64,000 nucleotides of DNA from positions 124,001 to 188,000 of the forward strand of contig JADJWZ010000011.1 of NCBI GenBank assembly GCA_016716125.1, written 5' to 3'. A program made the translations under genes and the position numbers. Under the pieces are notes generated by a model. That model was not told where the DNA came from, did no database searches, and saw only the letters and a list, made by a program, of their open reading frames with translations. Shown piece by piece: positions 52,037-61,652 of this stretch; positions within the stretch are counted from its first letter, which is position 1, and every line of letters starts with the position of its first letter. This stretch comes from Ignavibacteria bacterium. Lineage in GTDB: Bacteria; Bacteroidota; Ignavibacteria; Tepidaquicellales; Tepidaquicellaceae.

Positions 52037-53168
52037 GAATTTCTCTTGCAATTACAAGTTTCTGGATCTCGCTTGTTCCTTCATAAATCTGTGTGATCTT
52101 AGAATCTCTCAGAAATCTTTCCACGAGATATTCCCTTACATAACCGTAACCGCCGTGAATCTGAATCGCTTCAAGCGCGCAGCTGACAGCAGCCTGACTT
52201 GCAAGAAGTTTTGCCATAGACGCTTCTTTCACATAACTTTTCTTATTGTCTTTATTTAATGCAGCGCTGTAAATCATAAGTCTTGCGGATTCAATATCCG
52301 TTGACATTTCCGCGAGCTTAAACTGAATCGACTGAAGTTCGGATATAGTAGAATCAAAAGCTTTTCTTACTTTGGAATATTTAACTGATGCTTCAAGGCT
52401 TGCCTGAGCAATTCCGAGCGCTTGCGCTGCAACACCGATCCTTCCGCCGTTAAGAGTTTCCATCGCAATTTTAAAACCGATACCTTCTTCTCCTAATAGA
52501 TTTTCTACAGGAACTCTGACATTATTCAGACCTAAAGTACAAGTGTCCGAACTTCTTATTCCCATTTTATCTTCTTTTTTTCCAATCTCGAGACCCGGAG
52601 TATTTTTATCAATTATAAAAGTAGAGATACCTTTATATCCTTTTGATTTATCTGTCATAGCCTGAAGAAAATATACATCACACTGCACGCCGTTAGTTAT
52701 CCAGTTTTTCATTCCGTTAATAACATAATGATCTCCGTCCAGTACAGCTTCGGTACTCTGATGTGTAGCGTCGCTTCCGGCTTCAGGCTCGGAAAGACAG
52801 AATGCGCCGAGTAAATTTCCCGAGGCAAGAGGCTTTAAATATTTTTCTTTCTGAAAATCACTTCCCCATTTTTCTATGCCGAAGCACACAAGAGAATTAT
52901 TTACAGACATAATAACACCTACAGAAGCATCAACCTTTGATATTTCTTCAATAGCAAGAACGTAAGAGATTGTATCCATACCGGCTCCTCCCCATTCATG
53001 TGATACCATCATTCCCATAAATCCAAGCTCGCCTAATTTTTTTACAATTTCATGAGGGAATTCAGCAGTAAGATCTCTTTCCACCGCTGACGGCGCAATT
53101 TCATTTTCAGCGAAATCTTTAGCAGCGTCTCTTATCGAAATCTGCTCTTCCGTTAGATCAAAATTCAT
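52026..53168 (-). CDS. Acyl-CoA dehydrogenase
   Basis: A 380-aa FAD enzyme that makes trans-2-enoyl-CoA from a short- or medium-chain acyl-CoA. Marks: LTEEQISIRDAAKDFAENE, GAFCLSEPEAGSDA, the C-terminal helix with IQIHGGYGYVREY, and the catalytic Glu in IYEGTSEIQKLVIAR. It is the last gene of a run with hbd-like and thiolase genes, 24 bp after the former, so it belongs to a beta-oxidation or butyrate-type pathway. Confidence 0.93.
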   Translation of the reverse strand: MNFDLTEEQISIRDAAKDFAENEIAPSAVERDLTAEFPHEIVKKLGELGFMGMMVSHEWGGAGMDTISYVLAIEEISKVDASVGVIMSVNNSLVCFGIEKWGSDFQKEKYLKPLASGNLLGAFCLSEPEAGSDATHQSTEAVLDGDHYVINGMKNWITNGVQCDVYFLQAMTDKSKGYKGISTFIIDKNTPGLEIGKKEDKMGIRSSDTCTLGLNNVRVPVENLLGEEGIGFKIAMETLNGGRIGVAAQALGIAQASLEASVKYSKVRKAFDSTISELQSIQFKLAEMSTDIESARLMIYSAALNKDNKKSYVKEASMAKLLASQAAVSCALEAIQIHGGYGYVREYLVERFLRDSKITQIYEGTSEIQKLVIAREILRS

Positions 53169-53192
53169 AATTATTGATTTTATTTTAGTAGT

Positions 53193-54044
53193 TTATTTTT
53201 GTGAATAATCGTAAAAACCTTTTCCGCTCTTTCTGCCGAGATGACCGGCAGCGACCATTTTCTTTAAGAGGGGACAGGGTCTGTATTTTGAATCTCCGAG
53301 ACCTTCATGAAGCACATTCATAATGGAAAGGCATACATCCAGTCCGATAAAATCCGCCAGTGTCAGCGGTCCCATGGGATGATTCATTCCGAGCTTCATT
53401 ACATTATCAATTGCTTCCGGCTCAGCAACGCCTTCCATTACGCAGTACATTGCTTCATTCAGCATGGGAAGCAAAATTCTGTTTGCAACAAAACCCGGAT
53501 AGTCCTGAACTTCCACAGGAGTTTTTTCAATTTTTTCCGTCAATATTTTTATTTCATCATATGTCTCCTGCGAAGTAGCGAGTCCTCTGATAATTTCGAC
53601 AAGCTTCATCAGCGGAACGGGATTCATAAAATGCATCCCGATCACTTTATCAGGTCTTTTAGTGAAAGCCGCTATTTCAGTTATTGAAATTGAAGATGTG
53701 TTGCTTGCTAAAATCGTTTCCGGTTTACACAGCTTATCCAGTTCTGAGAAAATATTTTTCTTTATCCCGATATTCTCCGTTGCTGCTTCGATTACCAGGT
53801 CTGAATCAGATGCATCTGAAATATTAACCGTAGTTACAATATTATTTAAAGTTTCTGATTTTTGATCTTCACTTAGCGTTCCTTTCTTTACCTGTCTGTC
53901 AAGATTTTTTGTAATTGTATCTATTCCTTTTTTAAGAAAATCCTGATTAATATCTATTAGCTTTACGCTGTATCCTAACTGCGCAAATGTATGGGCAATA
54001 CCGTTGCCCATTGTACCTGATCCTATTACTGCAATATTTTTCAT
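53193..54044 (-). CDS. 3-hydroxybutyryl-CoA/3-hydroxyacyl-CoA dehydrogenase
   Basis: A 283-aa NAD-dependent dehydrogenase. The N-terminal binding motif is IAVIGSGTMGNGIAHTFAQL; then HFMNPVPLMKLVEIIRG, with the catalytic His, and the C-terminal dimer domain with DYPGFVANRILLPMLNEAMY. Length and layout match Hbd/PaaH types. It oxidises 3-hydroxyacyl-CoA to 3-ketoacyl-CoA, the step between acyl-CoA dehydrogenase and thiolase. No crotonase gene is in the cluster. Confidence 0.93.
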   Translation of the reverse strand: MKNIAVIGSGTMGNGIAHTFAQLGYSVKLIDINQDFLKKGIDTITKNLDRQVKKGTLSEDQKSETLNNIVTTVNISDASDSDLVIEAATENIGIKKNIFSELDKLCKPETILASNTSSISITEIAAFTKRPDKVIGMHFMNPVPLMKLVEIIRGLATSQETYDEIKILTEKIEKTPVEVQDYPGFVANRILLPMLNEAMYCVMEGVAEPEAIDNVMKLGMNHPMGPLTLADFIGLDVCLSIMNVLHEGLGDSKYRPCPLLKKMVAAGHLGRKSGKGFYDYSQK

Positions 54045-54074
54045 TTGAATTCTATAAAAATGTTTAAAAAAAAA

Positions 54075-55250
54075 TTAGTCTCTTTCTATAATTAATGCGC
54101 TTGCTTCGCCGCCGCCGATGCAGAGCGTTGCAAGTCCTCTTTTTGCATTTCTGTTTTTCATTGCATGAATGAGTGTAGTAAGTATCCTGGCTCCGCTGGC
54201 TCCGATAGGATGACCAAGCGCAACAGCACCTCCGTGAACATTTACTTTTGCAGAATCAAGTCCGGCGAGTTTATTTACAGCGCAGGCCTGGACAGCAAAC
54301 GCTTCATTAGCTTCAATGAGATCGAGATCCTTAACTTCAAGTTTTGCTTTTTCAAGAACATGTTTTATAGCATATGCGGGAGAAGTAGTAAACCATTCCG
54401 GCTTTTGGGCGAATGAACCCTGCGCTGTAATTTTTGCAAGCGGTTTAATGCCGAGTTCTTTCGCTTTATCCGCAGACATAAGTACAAGCGCAGCGGCACC
54501 GTCATTTATACTGGATGAATTAAACGCAGTCACCGTTCCGTCTTTATCAAAAGCTCCTTTTAAAGCTTTACCTTTTTCAAAATTAACTTTGGTCGGATCT
54601 TCATCTTCGGTAACGGTTACATTTCCTTTTTTACTTTTAATTTCTACAGGTACGATCTCATCCTTGAACTTTCCTTCCTTCGCAGCAGTCAATGCCCGGT
54701 TATAACTTTCTTCCGCAAAAGCATCCTGATCTTCCCGGGAGATATTCATTTCCCTTGAACACATTTCAGCGGCGCTGCCCATATGATAATTATTATATAC
54801 ATCCCAGAGACCATCTTTTATCATCCCGTCAATGACAGTTCCGTTACCCATTCTGTAACCTGATCTTGCTTTATCAAGATAGTAGGGAACGTTGCTCATA
54901 GATTCAAAGCCGCCTGCTACGACAATTTCAGCGTCTCCGCATTTGATCGCCTGATCCGCAAGCATAACGGATTTCAGACCTGAGCCGCATACTTTATTTA
55001 TAGTAAGCGCGGGAACGGAATCAGGGAGACCAGCAAAAATAGCAGCCTGTCTGGCGGGCGCCTGTCCCATACCTGCAGGCAGCACACATCCCATTATTAC
55101 TTCTGAAACATCTTCAGGTTTAATTCCGGCTTGCTTAATCGCTTCTTTAATTACTATTGCTCCGAGTTCGGGTCCTTTTAAAGAGGAAAGACTTCCCATA
55201 AAACTACCAACCGGAGTCCTCACTGCCGCTACAATTACTGTTTCTTTCAT
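54075..55250 (-). CDS. Acetyl-CoA C-acetyltransferase (thiolase)
   Basis: A 391-aa thiolase. The acyl-accepting cysteine is C88 (NKVCGSGLKS), the catalytic histidine is in NEAFAVQA-linked GGAVALGHPIGASG, and the second cysteine is in LATLCIGGGEASA. Typical start VIVAAVRTPVGSFMGSLSS. It makes or cleaves acetoacetyl-CoA. Together with the two following dehydrogenases it forms a beta-oxidation/butanoyl unit. Confidence 0.94.
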   Translation of the reverse strand: MKETVIVAAVRTPVGSFMGSLSSLKGPELGAIVIKEAIKQAGIKPEDVSEVIMGCVLPAGMGQAPARQAAIFAGLPDSVPALTINKVCGSGLKSVMLADQAIKCGDAEIVVAGGFESMSNVPYYLDKARSGYRMGNGTVIDGMIKDGLWDVYNNYHMGSAAEMCSREMNISREDQDAFAEESYNRALTAAKEGKFKDEIVPVEIKSKKGNVTVTEDEDPTKVNFEKGKALKGAFDKDGTVTAFNSSSINDGAAALVLMSADKAKELGIKPLAKITAQGSFAQKPEWFTTSPAYAIKHVLEKAKLEVKDLDLIEANEAFAVQACAVNKLAGLDSAKVNVHGGAVALGHPIGASGARILTTLIHAMKNRNAKRGLATLCIGGGEASALIIERD

Positions 55251-55286
55251 TTCAATATATTAATATTATTAAATTATTTTTTAAAA

Positions 55287-56057
55287 TTATTTTACAGCAG
55301 CCGCCTGCTCTGCAATAAAAACAAAATCATCAGGCTTAAGACTTGCGCCGCCGATCAGCGCTCCGTCAACGCCGCAAGCTGATAAAATATCCTTTGCATT
55401 ATCCTTATTCACGCTGCCTCCGTATAGAATTCTTAAATTATCCGCAACATCCTTAGCATAAATTTCCGCTGCAGTATTTCCGATTAGCGCGTGAATATCA
55501 CTTACCTGTTTAGGAGCTGCATTAAGACCGGTACCGATTGCCCAGACGGGTTCATAAGCAATTACAACATCATTCATTTTTTCAGAAGGAATATCTTTTA
55601 AAGCCATTTCTACCTGTTCCGTTATAATACTCTCGAATATTTCATCTTCTCTTTCCTGAAGAGTTTCACCAACGCAAATGATTACTTTCAGATCATGATT
55701 CAAAGCCTGTAATGCTTTTTTATTTACAACTGAATTTGTTTCATTAAAATATTTTCTTCTTTCACTATGACCTGTTATTACATATTCACAGCCGGCAGAC
55801 TTCAGCATAGTGGCTGATACCTCGCCGGTGTATGCGCCGTCATTTTCAAAATGCAGATTCTGCGCTCCGAGTTTAATTCCCGAGTCTTTAATAATTCCGG
55901 AAACCAGACCGAGTGAAATAAACGGAGGACAGATCAGAATGTCCGCATTCTTTAATATGTCCGGTTTTACTTTTTCCAGGATCTGCTTTGCTAGAACTCC
56001 GGATTCATTTAACCCTAAGTTCATTTTCCAGTTACCTGCAATTAATTTTCTTCTCAA
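55287..56057 (-). CDS. tpiA: Triosephosphate isomerase
   Basis: A 256-aa TIM barrel. Catalytic residues are visible as Lys in AGNWKMN near residue 8, His in ITGHSERRKYF and Glu in AYEPVWAIGTG. LRILYGGSVNKDN and GALIGGASLKPDDF form the phosphate-binding loops. It interconverts DHAP and glyceraldehyde-3-phosphate and complements the aldolase at 29.8 kb. It follows gatB by 3 bp. Confidence 0.97.
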   Translation of the reverse strand: MRRKLIAGNWKMNLGLNESGVLAKQILEKVKPDILKNADILICPPFISLGLVSGIIKDSGIKLGAQNLHFENDGAYTGEVSATMLKSAGCEYVITGHSERRKYFNETNSVVNKKALQALNHDLKVIICVGETLQEREDEIFESIITEQVEMALKDIPSEKMNDVVIAYEPVWAIGTGLNAAPKQVSDIHALIGNTAAEIYAKDVADNLRILYGGSVNKDNAKDILSACGVDGALIGGASLKPDDFVFIAEQAAAVK

Positions 56058-56060
56058 CTT

Positions 56061-57539
56061 TTATTCGGTTTCTAAATTTTTTAATAATAATTCATTAACG
56101 ATCTTGGGATTTGCCTTACCGTGACTTTCCTGCATAATTTTACCCACAAAGAAGCCGGCTAATTTTTTTTCACCGCCTTTGTATCTCTGCACTTCCTTTG
56201 GATTTTCATCAAGTATTTTAATAACTACGGATTCTATTTCACTGCTGTCAGATATCTGTGAAAGATCTGATTCAGCTTTCTTAAAAAGCGATATCATTTC
56301 CTCTTCAGAATTACCTTTGAGTAAAATGTTAAAAATTTCTTTAGAGGCGGTAACGCTGACTTTTCCTGAAGAAACGGAATCTGCGATCATTGAAATAATT
56401 TTACCGGGAATATTAAATTCCTTTATGTTTATTTTCTGTTCATTAAGGACTCTTCTAACTTCGGCTCTGACAATATTGCTTACGATCCTGTAAGAGGTTT
56501 CATCTTTTGACTTCAGACCGCTTACAGCTACCTCAAAATAATCCGCGAAAAATTTATCCTGCGTGATCTCATCAGAGTCTGAAAAGGGGAGTGAGTATTC
56601 TTTCATAAATCTGCTGCATCTCGCATCGGGAAATTCCGGTAGACTTTCAATAATTTTTTGCTTCCAATCCTCAGTAACGGTTACTTTCACGAGATCCGGT
56701 TCAGGGAAATATCTGTAATCATGCGCTTCTTCTTTTGATCTGGTTGCTGAAGTAGTTTTTTCTTTAGCATTAAAAGTCATTGTATTGAAAACAACTTTAC
56801 CTCCGGATTCAATTAATTTAATCTGTCTGAAAATTTCAGCATCGATAGCATCTGATACATTTTTAAAAGAATTAAGATTTTTAATTTCACATCTTGTTCC
56901 AAATTCTTTTTCTCCTTTTAACCGCACGGAAATGTTTGCATCGCATCTGAGCGAACCTTCCTCCATATTACCGTCATTGATTTCCAGATAAACCAGTGTC
57001 TGTCTTATCTTTGAAAGATACAGGAACGCTTCTTCAGTCGAACGGATGTCGGGTTCGCTGACAATTTCAATCAGCGGAACACCGCATCTGTTAAAATCTA
57101 CTAAAGATTCATCATCATTAAAATCGTGAATTGATTTTCCCGCATCCTCTTCCATGTGAATTCTTGTAATGCCGATCCTCTTCACTTCTTTATTTTTAAG
57201 AGTGATGTCGAGATATCCGTCTGTGCATATAGGAGTTTCAAACTGTGTGATCTGATATCCTTTAGAAAGATCAGGATAGAAATAATTTTTTCTGGCAAAG
57301 ATAGACACTTCACGGATAGAGCAGTTTAATGCAATGCCCATTCTGATTATGTGGTCAACAAGATTTTCATTCAGCACAGGAAGAGTTCCGGGATAGCCGA
57401 GACATACGGGACAGACATTGGAATTCGGAGACGAATGAAATTCAGTAGAGCATTTACAAAATGCCTTTGACTTTGTTTTCATCTGCGCGTGAATTTCGAG
57501 TCCTATGACGGGTTCATATTTAGATATAACCGGATCCAA
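56061..57539 (-). CDS. gatB: Aspartyl/glutamyl-tRNA amidotransferase subunit B
   Basis: A 492-aa GatB that positions misacylated tRNA and, with GatA and GatC, makes Gln-tRNA or Asn-tRNA. Marks: YEPVIGLEIHAQMKTKSKAF, then CKCS and VCPVCLGYPGTLPVLN with zinc cysteines, TRIHMEEDAGKSIHD, and a C-terminal YqeY-like tail domain (FFVGKIMQESHGKANPKIVN). gatA and gatC are not in the window. A separate YqeY protein lies at 24.3 kb. Confidence 0.96.
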   Translation of the reverse strand: MDPVISKYEPVIGLEIHAQMKTKSKAFCKCSTEFHSSPNSNVCPVCLGYPGTLPVLNENLVDHIIRMGIALNCSIREVSIFARKNYFYPDLSKGYQITQFETPICTDGYLDITLKNKEVKRIGITRIHMEEDAGKSIHDFNDDESLVDFNRCGVPLIEIVSEPDIRSTEEAFLYLSKIRQTLVYLEINDGNMEEGSLRCDANISVRLKGEKEFGTRCEIKNLNSFKNVSDAIDAEIFRQIKLIESGGKVVFNTMTFNAKEKTTSATRSKEEAHDYRYFPEPDLVKVTVTEDWKQKIIESLPEFPDARCSRFMKEYSLPFSDSDEITQDKFFADYFEVAVSGLKSKDETSYRIVSNIVRAEVRRVLNEQKINIKEFNIPGKIISMIADSVSSGKVSVTASKEIFNILLKGNSEEEMISLFKKAESDLSQISDSSEIESVVIKILDENPKEVQRYKGGEKKLAGFFVGKIMQESHGKANPKIVNELLLKNLETE

Positions 57540-57543
57540 TAAA

Positions 57544-58989
57544 TCAGTTTTTATTTATTTTTTTAAATTCAGAAATTACGTTATCTCTTACTTTCGAATG
57601 ATCAACCATACGCCGCGGATAATCTTTATCAATTATCACATTATATTTTTTCTGATCAGCTTCATTCATTATATCGGGTTCATGTAAAAATTCAGGAGGC
57701 AGATCTTTTAACTCCGGAATATATTTTGTTATATAAATTCCATACGGATCAAACTTCTTACTTTGCAGATACGGATTAAATATCCTGAAATACGGTTGAG
57801 CGTCAACGCCTGTCGAAGCGCACCATTGCCAGCCGCCGTTATTGCTTGCGAAATCAAGATCGATAAGTTTTTCCGCAAAATATTTCTCACCCAGTCTCCA
57901 GTCTATGAACAAATCTTTTGTAAGAAACATGGCAACGATCATCCTAACCCTGTTATGCATCCATCCTTCCGAATTTAACTGCCTCATTCCGGCATCGATT
58001 ATCGGATAACCTGTCAATCCTTTACACCATTTTTCAAAATGAATTTCATCATAACTCCAGTTCAGATCGTCATATTCTTTCCTGAATGATTCGGAAATCA
58101 GCCGTGGATTAAAAAAAGTAATATGATAATAAAATTCTCTCCATAGTAATTCATTGATCCACGTCTGAATGCCTGCTGCATCTGATTCACATTTTGATTT
58201 ATCAAGAGCGGTCATTGCAGTTCTTAAAGCTTCTCTGATACTGACAGTTCCGAAATGCAGATGAGCAGAGAGTTTGCTTGTGCCATTTTGAAAAGGGAAA
58301 TCACGTTTAGTTTTATAAAAGGATAATCCATTTTCATAAAATTCTTTAAGCTGACTTATTCCTTTTTTCCTGCCGCCTGTAAAATCCGGCGTTTTATCCA
58401 AATCGATTTTATCCGGCAAAATGTCTGAAGCAAATTCTGTATCTAATATTTCTTCATCGACTTTATCAATCTTTGAAAAATCAACATCTAGTTTTGTGTA
58501 ATGAATTTTTTCCAGACGGCTTAAAGCGTTTTTCTTAAACGGAGTGTAAACTTTATACTGATCTCCGGATTCATTTTTAATTTCGCCAGGTTCAAAAATA
58601 CATGTGTCATTGAATTCAAAAACCTTGCCTCCTTTGGATTCAATGATCTTCCTTACGTTTTTATCTCTTGCTATACAATACGGTTCAATCTGCTTATTAT
58701 AATACAAAAATAATTTACCGTATTTATTAACTATTGAATTAAAAACATCACTGCTGTTACCGTAAAAATACTGCAGGTGTAAATTAAATTTGCTCAGTTC
58801 ATCCGACAGATCTTCCAGAGATTTATTAAGAAAATGAATTCTTTTTTTCCCGAAATATTCAAAAGTATTTTTGTTCTTAATGTATATCAGTGAAAAATTA
58901 TTGCCGGCGGAGACTGTGCTTAAAAATTCTGATAAACCTTTATTATCATCTAACCTCAGATCTTTTCTGAACCAATAAACATACAGCAT
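57544..58989 (-). CDS. phrB: Deoxyribodipyrimidine photolyase
   Basis: A 481-aa CPD-type photolyase that uses light and FADH to split pyrimidine dimers. The N-terminal antenna domain begins LYVYWFRKDLRLDDNKGL. FAD-binding segments are WINELLWREFYYHITFFNP, GYPIIDAGMRQLNSEGWMHN, RMIVAMFLTKDLFIDWR, and LDFASNNGGWQWCASTG with the Trp electron-transfer chain. Its start overlaps the stop of the IMPDH-like gene by one base. Pairs functionally with carotenoids as light protection; that link is inference. Confidence 0.94.
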   Translation of the reverse strand: MLYVYWFRKDLRLDDNKGLSEFLSTVSAGNNFSLIYIKNKNTFEYFGKKRIHFLNKSLEDLSDELSKFNLHLQYFYGNSSDVFNSIVNKYGKLFLYYNKQIEPYCIARDKNVRKIIESKGGKVFEFNDTCIFEPGEIKNESGDQYKVYTPFKKNALSRLEKIHYTKLDVDFSKIDKVDEEILDTEFASDILPDKIDLDKTPDFTGGRKKGISQLKEFYENGLSFYKTKRDFPFQNGTSKLSAHLHFGTVSIREALRTAMTALDKSKCESDAAGIQTWINELLWREFYYHITFFNPRLISESFRKEYDDLNWSYDEIHFEKWCKGLTGYPIIDAGMRQLNSEGWMHNRVRMIVAMFLTKDLFIDWRLGEKYFAEKLIDLDFASNNGGWQWCASTGVDAQPYFRIFNPYLQSKKFDPYGIYITKYIPELKDLPPEFLHEPDIMNEADQKKYNVIIDKDYPRRMVDHSKVRDNVISEFKKINKN

Positions 58990-60059
58990 CAGATCTGCGG
59001 TTTTCTTTCGTTGAAAGAGTTACTTGTTAATTTTACAAATGAAGCTTTGCTTTGATACTCTTTAATATTTCTGGAATTCAGATAGCTCATGGATGACTGC
59101 AGACCTTCTTTATATTCGGTAATAATTTTAGCAACAGCTCCCTTATAAGGCACTAAAGATTCTTCACCTTCAATATAATTTTTCTTATCCTGCTTAACGG
59201 CAAAAGAAGCGCTTCCGCAATATTTTTTCCACCGCTGAGCATTATATTTCAATACATCTCCCGGAGATTCTTCCGTTCCGGCGAGCACTCTGCCGAACAT
59301 AACGGCATCGCAGCCGAGAGCTACTGCTTTACACATAGCGCCGGGTGTGGAAATTCCGCCGTCTGCAATTATCTTTACATCGCTCTCAAGATCATTTTTC
59401 GCTTCGAGAGATCTTAGAATTGCATCCACCTGACCAATACCAATTCCGGATTTTACGGAAGTGGAACACATTGCTCCGTTTCCGATACCGACTCTAATAG
59501 CATCGACTCCGATCTTGATCAGAAATTCCGTAGTTTCATAACTCGCTACATTTCCTGCAATTATTTTGATCTCATATTCTTTGACAATATTCCCGGCAGC
59601 TGAAATAAATTCCTCAATCATTTTCGAACCGCCGTTTGCAATATCTATACATACAATCTTAACTCCATAATCAGCGAGTTTTTTAAGTCTTTCCAGATCA
59701 GATTTTTTATTTATTCCAATAGCCGGACATTTAAAAGGAGAATGCGCCATATTATTATCCGAAAATTCCCTGATCTGTTCGTCAATAGAATTAAACCTGT
59801 GAACAATACCGAGGCAGCCGAGTTCGGACAAAGCTTTAGCCATTCTTCCGCCGACTACAGTATTCATTGGTGAGCCGATAATTGGAAGTGAAAGGTTCAG
59901 TCCGAGAAAATCAACGGATGTATTACATTCCGCTCTGTGTTCAATTTCAGAGATCTGATCAGGAAGAAGAGAAATGTCATCATAAGTAAATGAATATGAT
60001 TCAGATATTTTACTCATGAAAGTTTTCTTTCCGTTTTCTGATATTTTAATATTTTCCAT
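58989..60059 (-). CDS. IMP dehydrogenase / GMP reductase family protein, no CBS domain
   Basis: A 356-aa TIM barrel. FTYDDISLLPD and LPIIGSPMNTV match the family; the active-site loop is VGIGNGAMCSTSVKSGIG with catalytic Cys. The CBS pair present in most IMPDHs is absent, and the flap YRGMGS (IMPDH) or FYGMSS (GMPR) is replaced by KYCGSASFAV. The C-terminal tail (ASFVKLTSNSFNERKP) resembles GMP reductases more than IMPDH. It acts in purine interconversion; which direction cannot be set from sequence. sucC lies 48 bp upstream on the same strand. Confidence 0.8.
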   Translation of the reverse strand: MENIKISENGKKTFMSKISESYSFTYDDISLLPDQISEIEHRAECNTSVDFLGLNLSLPIIGSPMNTVVGGRMAKALSELGCLGIVHRFNSIDEQIREFSDNNMAHSPFKCPAIGINKKSDLERLKKLADYGVKIVCIDIANGGSKMIEEFISAAGNIVKEYEIKIIAGNVASYETTEFLIKIGVDAIRVGIGNGAMCSTSVKSGIGIGQVDAILRSLEAKNDLESDVKIIADGGISTPGAMCKAVALGCDAVMFGRVLAGTEESPGDVLKYNAQRWKKYCGSASFAVKQDKKNYIEGEESLVPYKGAVAKIITEYKEGLQSSMSYLNSRNIKEYQSKASFVKLTSNSFNERKPQI

Positions 60060-60107
60060 AAAGAATTATCCGGTTAATTTAAGATACATTAATTTCACAT
60101 TAAAAAA

Positions 60108-61322
60108 TTACGCAAGAGCTTCAGTAACTTTCTGCGCAGCTTCTTCAAGAGTAATAGCTGATATCAGATTAAGTCCTGAGTTGTCAAGTATTTCTTTTGC
60201 TTCTTCTGCATTAGTTCCCTGAAGTCTGACCACTACAGGCACTGTGATATTTATATTTTTAGCGGCCTGTATCACACCATTTGCCACTCTGTCACATCTG
60301 ACAATTCCGCCAAAAATATTAAGAAGAATTGCTTTAACATTTGAGTCGGACAGAATGATCCGGAATCCGTTTTCAACTGTATCAGGAGTTGCTGTTCCGC
60401 CGACATCAAGGAAGTTAGCAGGGGATCCACCGGCTAATTTTATAAGATCCATAGTACCCATAGCAAGACCGGCGCCGTTTACCATGCAGCCGACATTTCC
60501 GTCAAGCTTAATGTAATTTAAATTATGAACCTTCGCTTCAGTTTCAAGCGGGTCTTCTTCATTTGTGTCTGCGAGTTCACTATATTCTTCATGTCTGAAA
60601 TCAGCATTACCGTCAAGAGTAACTTTAGCATCAAGAGCAATCACTTTATCATCATTGGAAATTACCATTGGATTCACTTCAAGTAAAGAAGCGTCAAGCT
60701 TAATATATGCATCATAAAGTTTAGTTATAAATTTCAGAAAATCTTTAAAAACATTTCCTTCAAGACCGAGACCGAAAGCAAGCTCGCGCGCCTGATATGA
60801 CAAAAGACCGACTGAAGGATCGACCCAGACTTTTATGATTTTTTCAGGTGTGTTCTCAGCGACAGTTTCAATATCGACTCCGCCTTCAGTGGAAGCCATG
60901 ATAACATTTCTCGAAACCGATCTGTCCAGTAAAATCCCGATATAGAATTCTTTTTTAATATCAATACCTTCGGCTATGAAAATTGTGCTGATTTCTTTAC
61001 CTTCGCTTCCGGTCTGATGTGTTACAAGAATATTTCCGAGCAGCTTACCGGCATAATCTTTTGCTTTGACCAGATCACTTCCCATATATTTTACACCGCC
61101 TTCTACGACAATTTCATCCGGTTTATCTTTTTTATAGATCACGCCTTTGCCTCTTCCTCCTGCATGGATCTGGGATTTAACGACATATTTTGTAATACCT
61201 TTTGATTTAAGATATTCTACAGCTTCATCGAAATACATCATATTATTTAACGCTACACCATCCTGAACGCTGATGCCCAGATCTTTCAATAATGTTTTTG
61301 CCTGATACTCGTGTAAGTTCAT
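60108..61322 (-). CDS. sucC: Succinyl-CoA ligase (ADP-forming) subunit beta
   Basis: A 404-aa SucC. ATP-grasp N-terminal domain starts NLHEYQAKTLLKDLGISVQD; HAGGRGKGVIYK and EVNPMVISNDDKVIALDAKV follow, and the C-terminal CoA-ligase domain has GNVGCMVNGAGLAMGTMDL and LNIFGGIVRCDRVANGV. It makes ATP or GTP with succinyl-CoA in the TCA cycle. The alpha subunit gene is not adjacent, unlike in many bacteria. Confidence 0.96.
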   Translation of the reverse strand: MNLHEYQAKTLLKDLGISVQDGVALNNMMYFDEAVEYLKSKGITKYVVKSQIHAGGRGKGVIYKKDKPDEIVVEGGVKYMGSDLVKAKDYAGKLLGNILVTHQTGSEGKEISTIFIAEGIDIKKEFYIGILLDRSVSRNVIMASTEGGVDIETVAENTPEKIIKVWVDPSVGLLSYQARELAFGLGLEGNVFKDFLKFITKLYDAYIKLDASLLEVNPMVISNDDKVIALDAKVTLDGNADFRHEEYSELADTNEEDPLETEAKVHNLNYIKLDGNVGCMVNGAGLAMGTMDLIKLAGGSPANFLDVGGTATPDTVENGFRIILSDSNVKAILLNIFGGIVRCDRVANGVIQAAKNINITVPVVVRLQGTNAEEAKEILDNSGLNLISAITLEEAAQKVTEALA

Positions 61323-61349
61323 GAATTTATTTTATGATTTATTTAAAAA

Positions 61350-61634
61350 TTATTTTAAAAGTTCTTTTTGTTTTTCAATCATTTTTTTTATTTCTTTGCT
61401 GGTGGAGTCAAGTTTGTATTTAACGGAATCCAGAGACTGAAAAGATTTACTATCCATAGTATCAAGAATTTCCCTGGACTTATTAAGAGCCGAATCAATT
61501 TTGTTTAAACTTTCATTAATCGACTTGTCAACCTTTTCATTAACTTTTTGTTCAATCTTATCCTGAATATTTCCGCAGCCTGAATGCAGAAAAAACAAAC
61601 TGCTAAATAGTGAAATAAAAAAAAGTTTTTGCAT
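61350..61634 (-). CDS. Small coiled-coil lipoprotein
   Basis: A 94-aa protein with a lipoprotein signal (FFLHSGC, Cys near residue 20) followed by a helical region of heptad-like spacing (IQDKIEQKVNEKVDKSINES, LNKSREILDTMDSKSFQSL, TSKEIKKMIEKQKEL), i.e. an Lpp-like or helper coiled coil. Not recognised as a named family. It lies between sucC and pruA in the same direction. Confidence 0.68.
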   Translation of the reverse strand: MQKLFFISLFSSLFFLHSGCGNIQDKIEQKVNEKVDKSINESLNKIDSALNKSREILDTMDSKSFQSLDSVKYKLDSTSKEIKKMIEKQKELLK

Positions 61635-61652
61635 AATATGGTTTTTATTATT

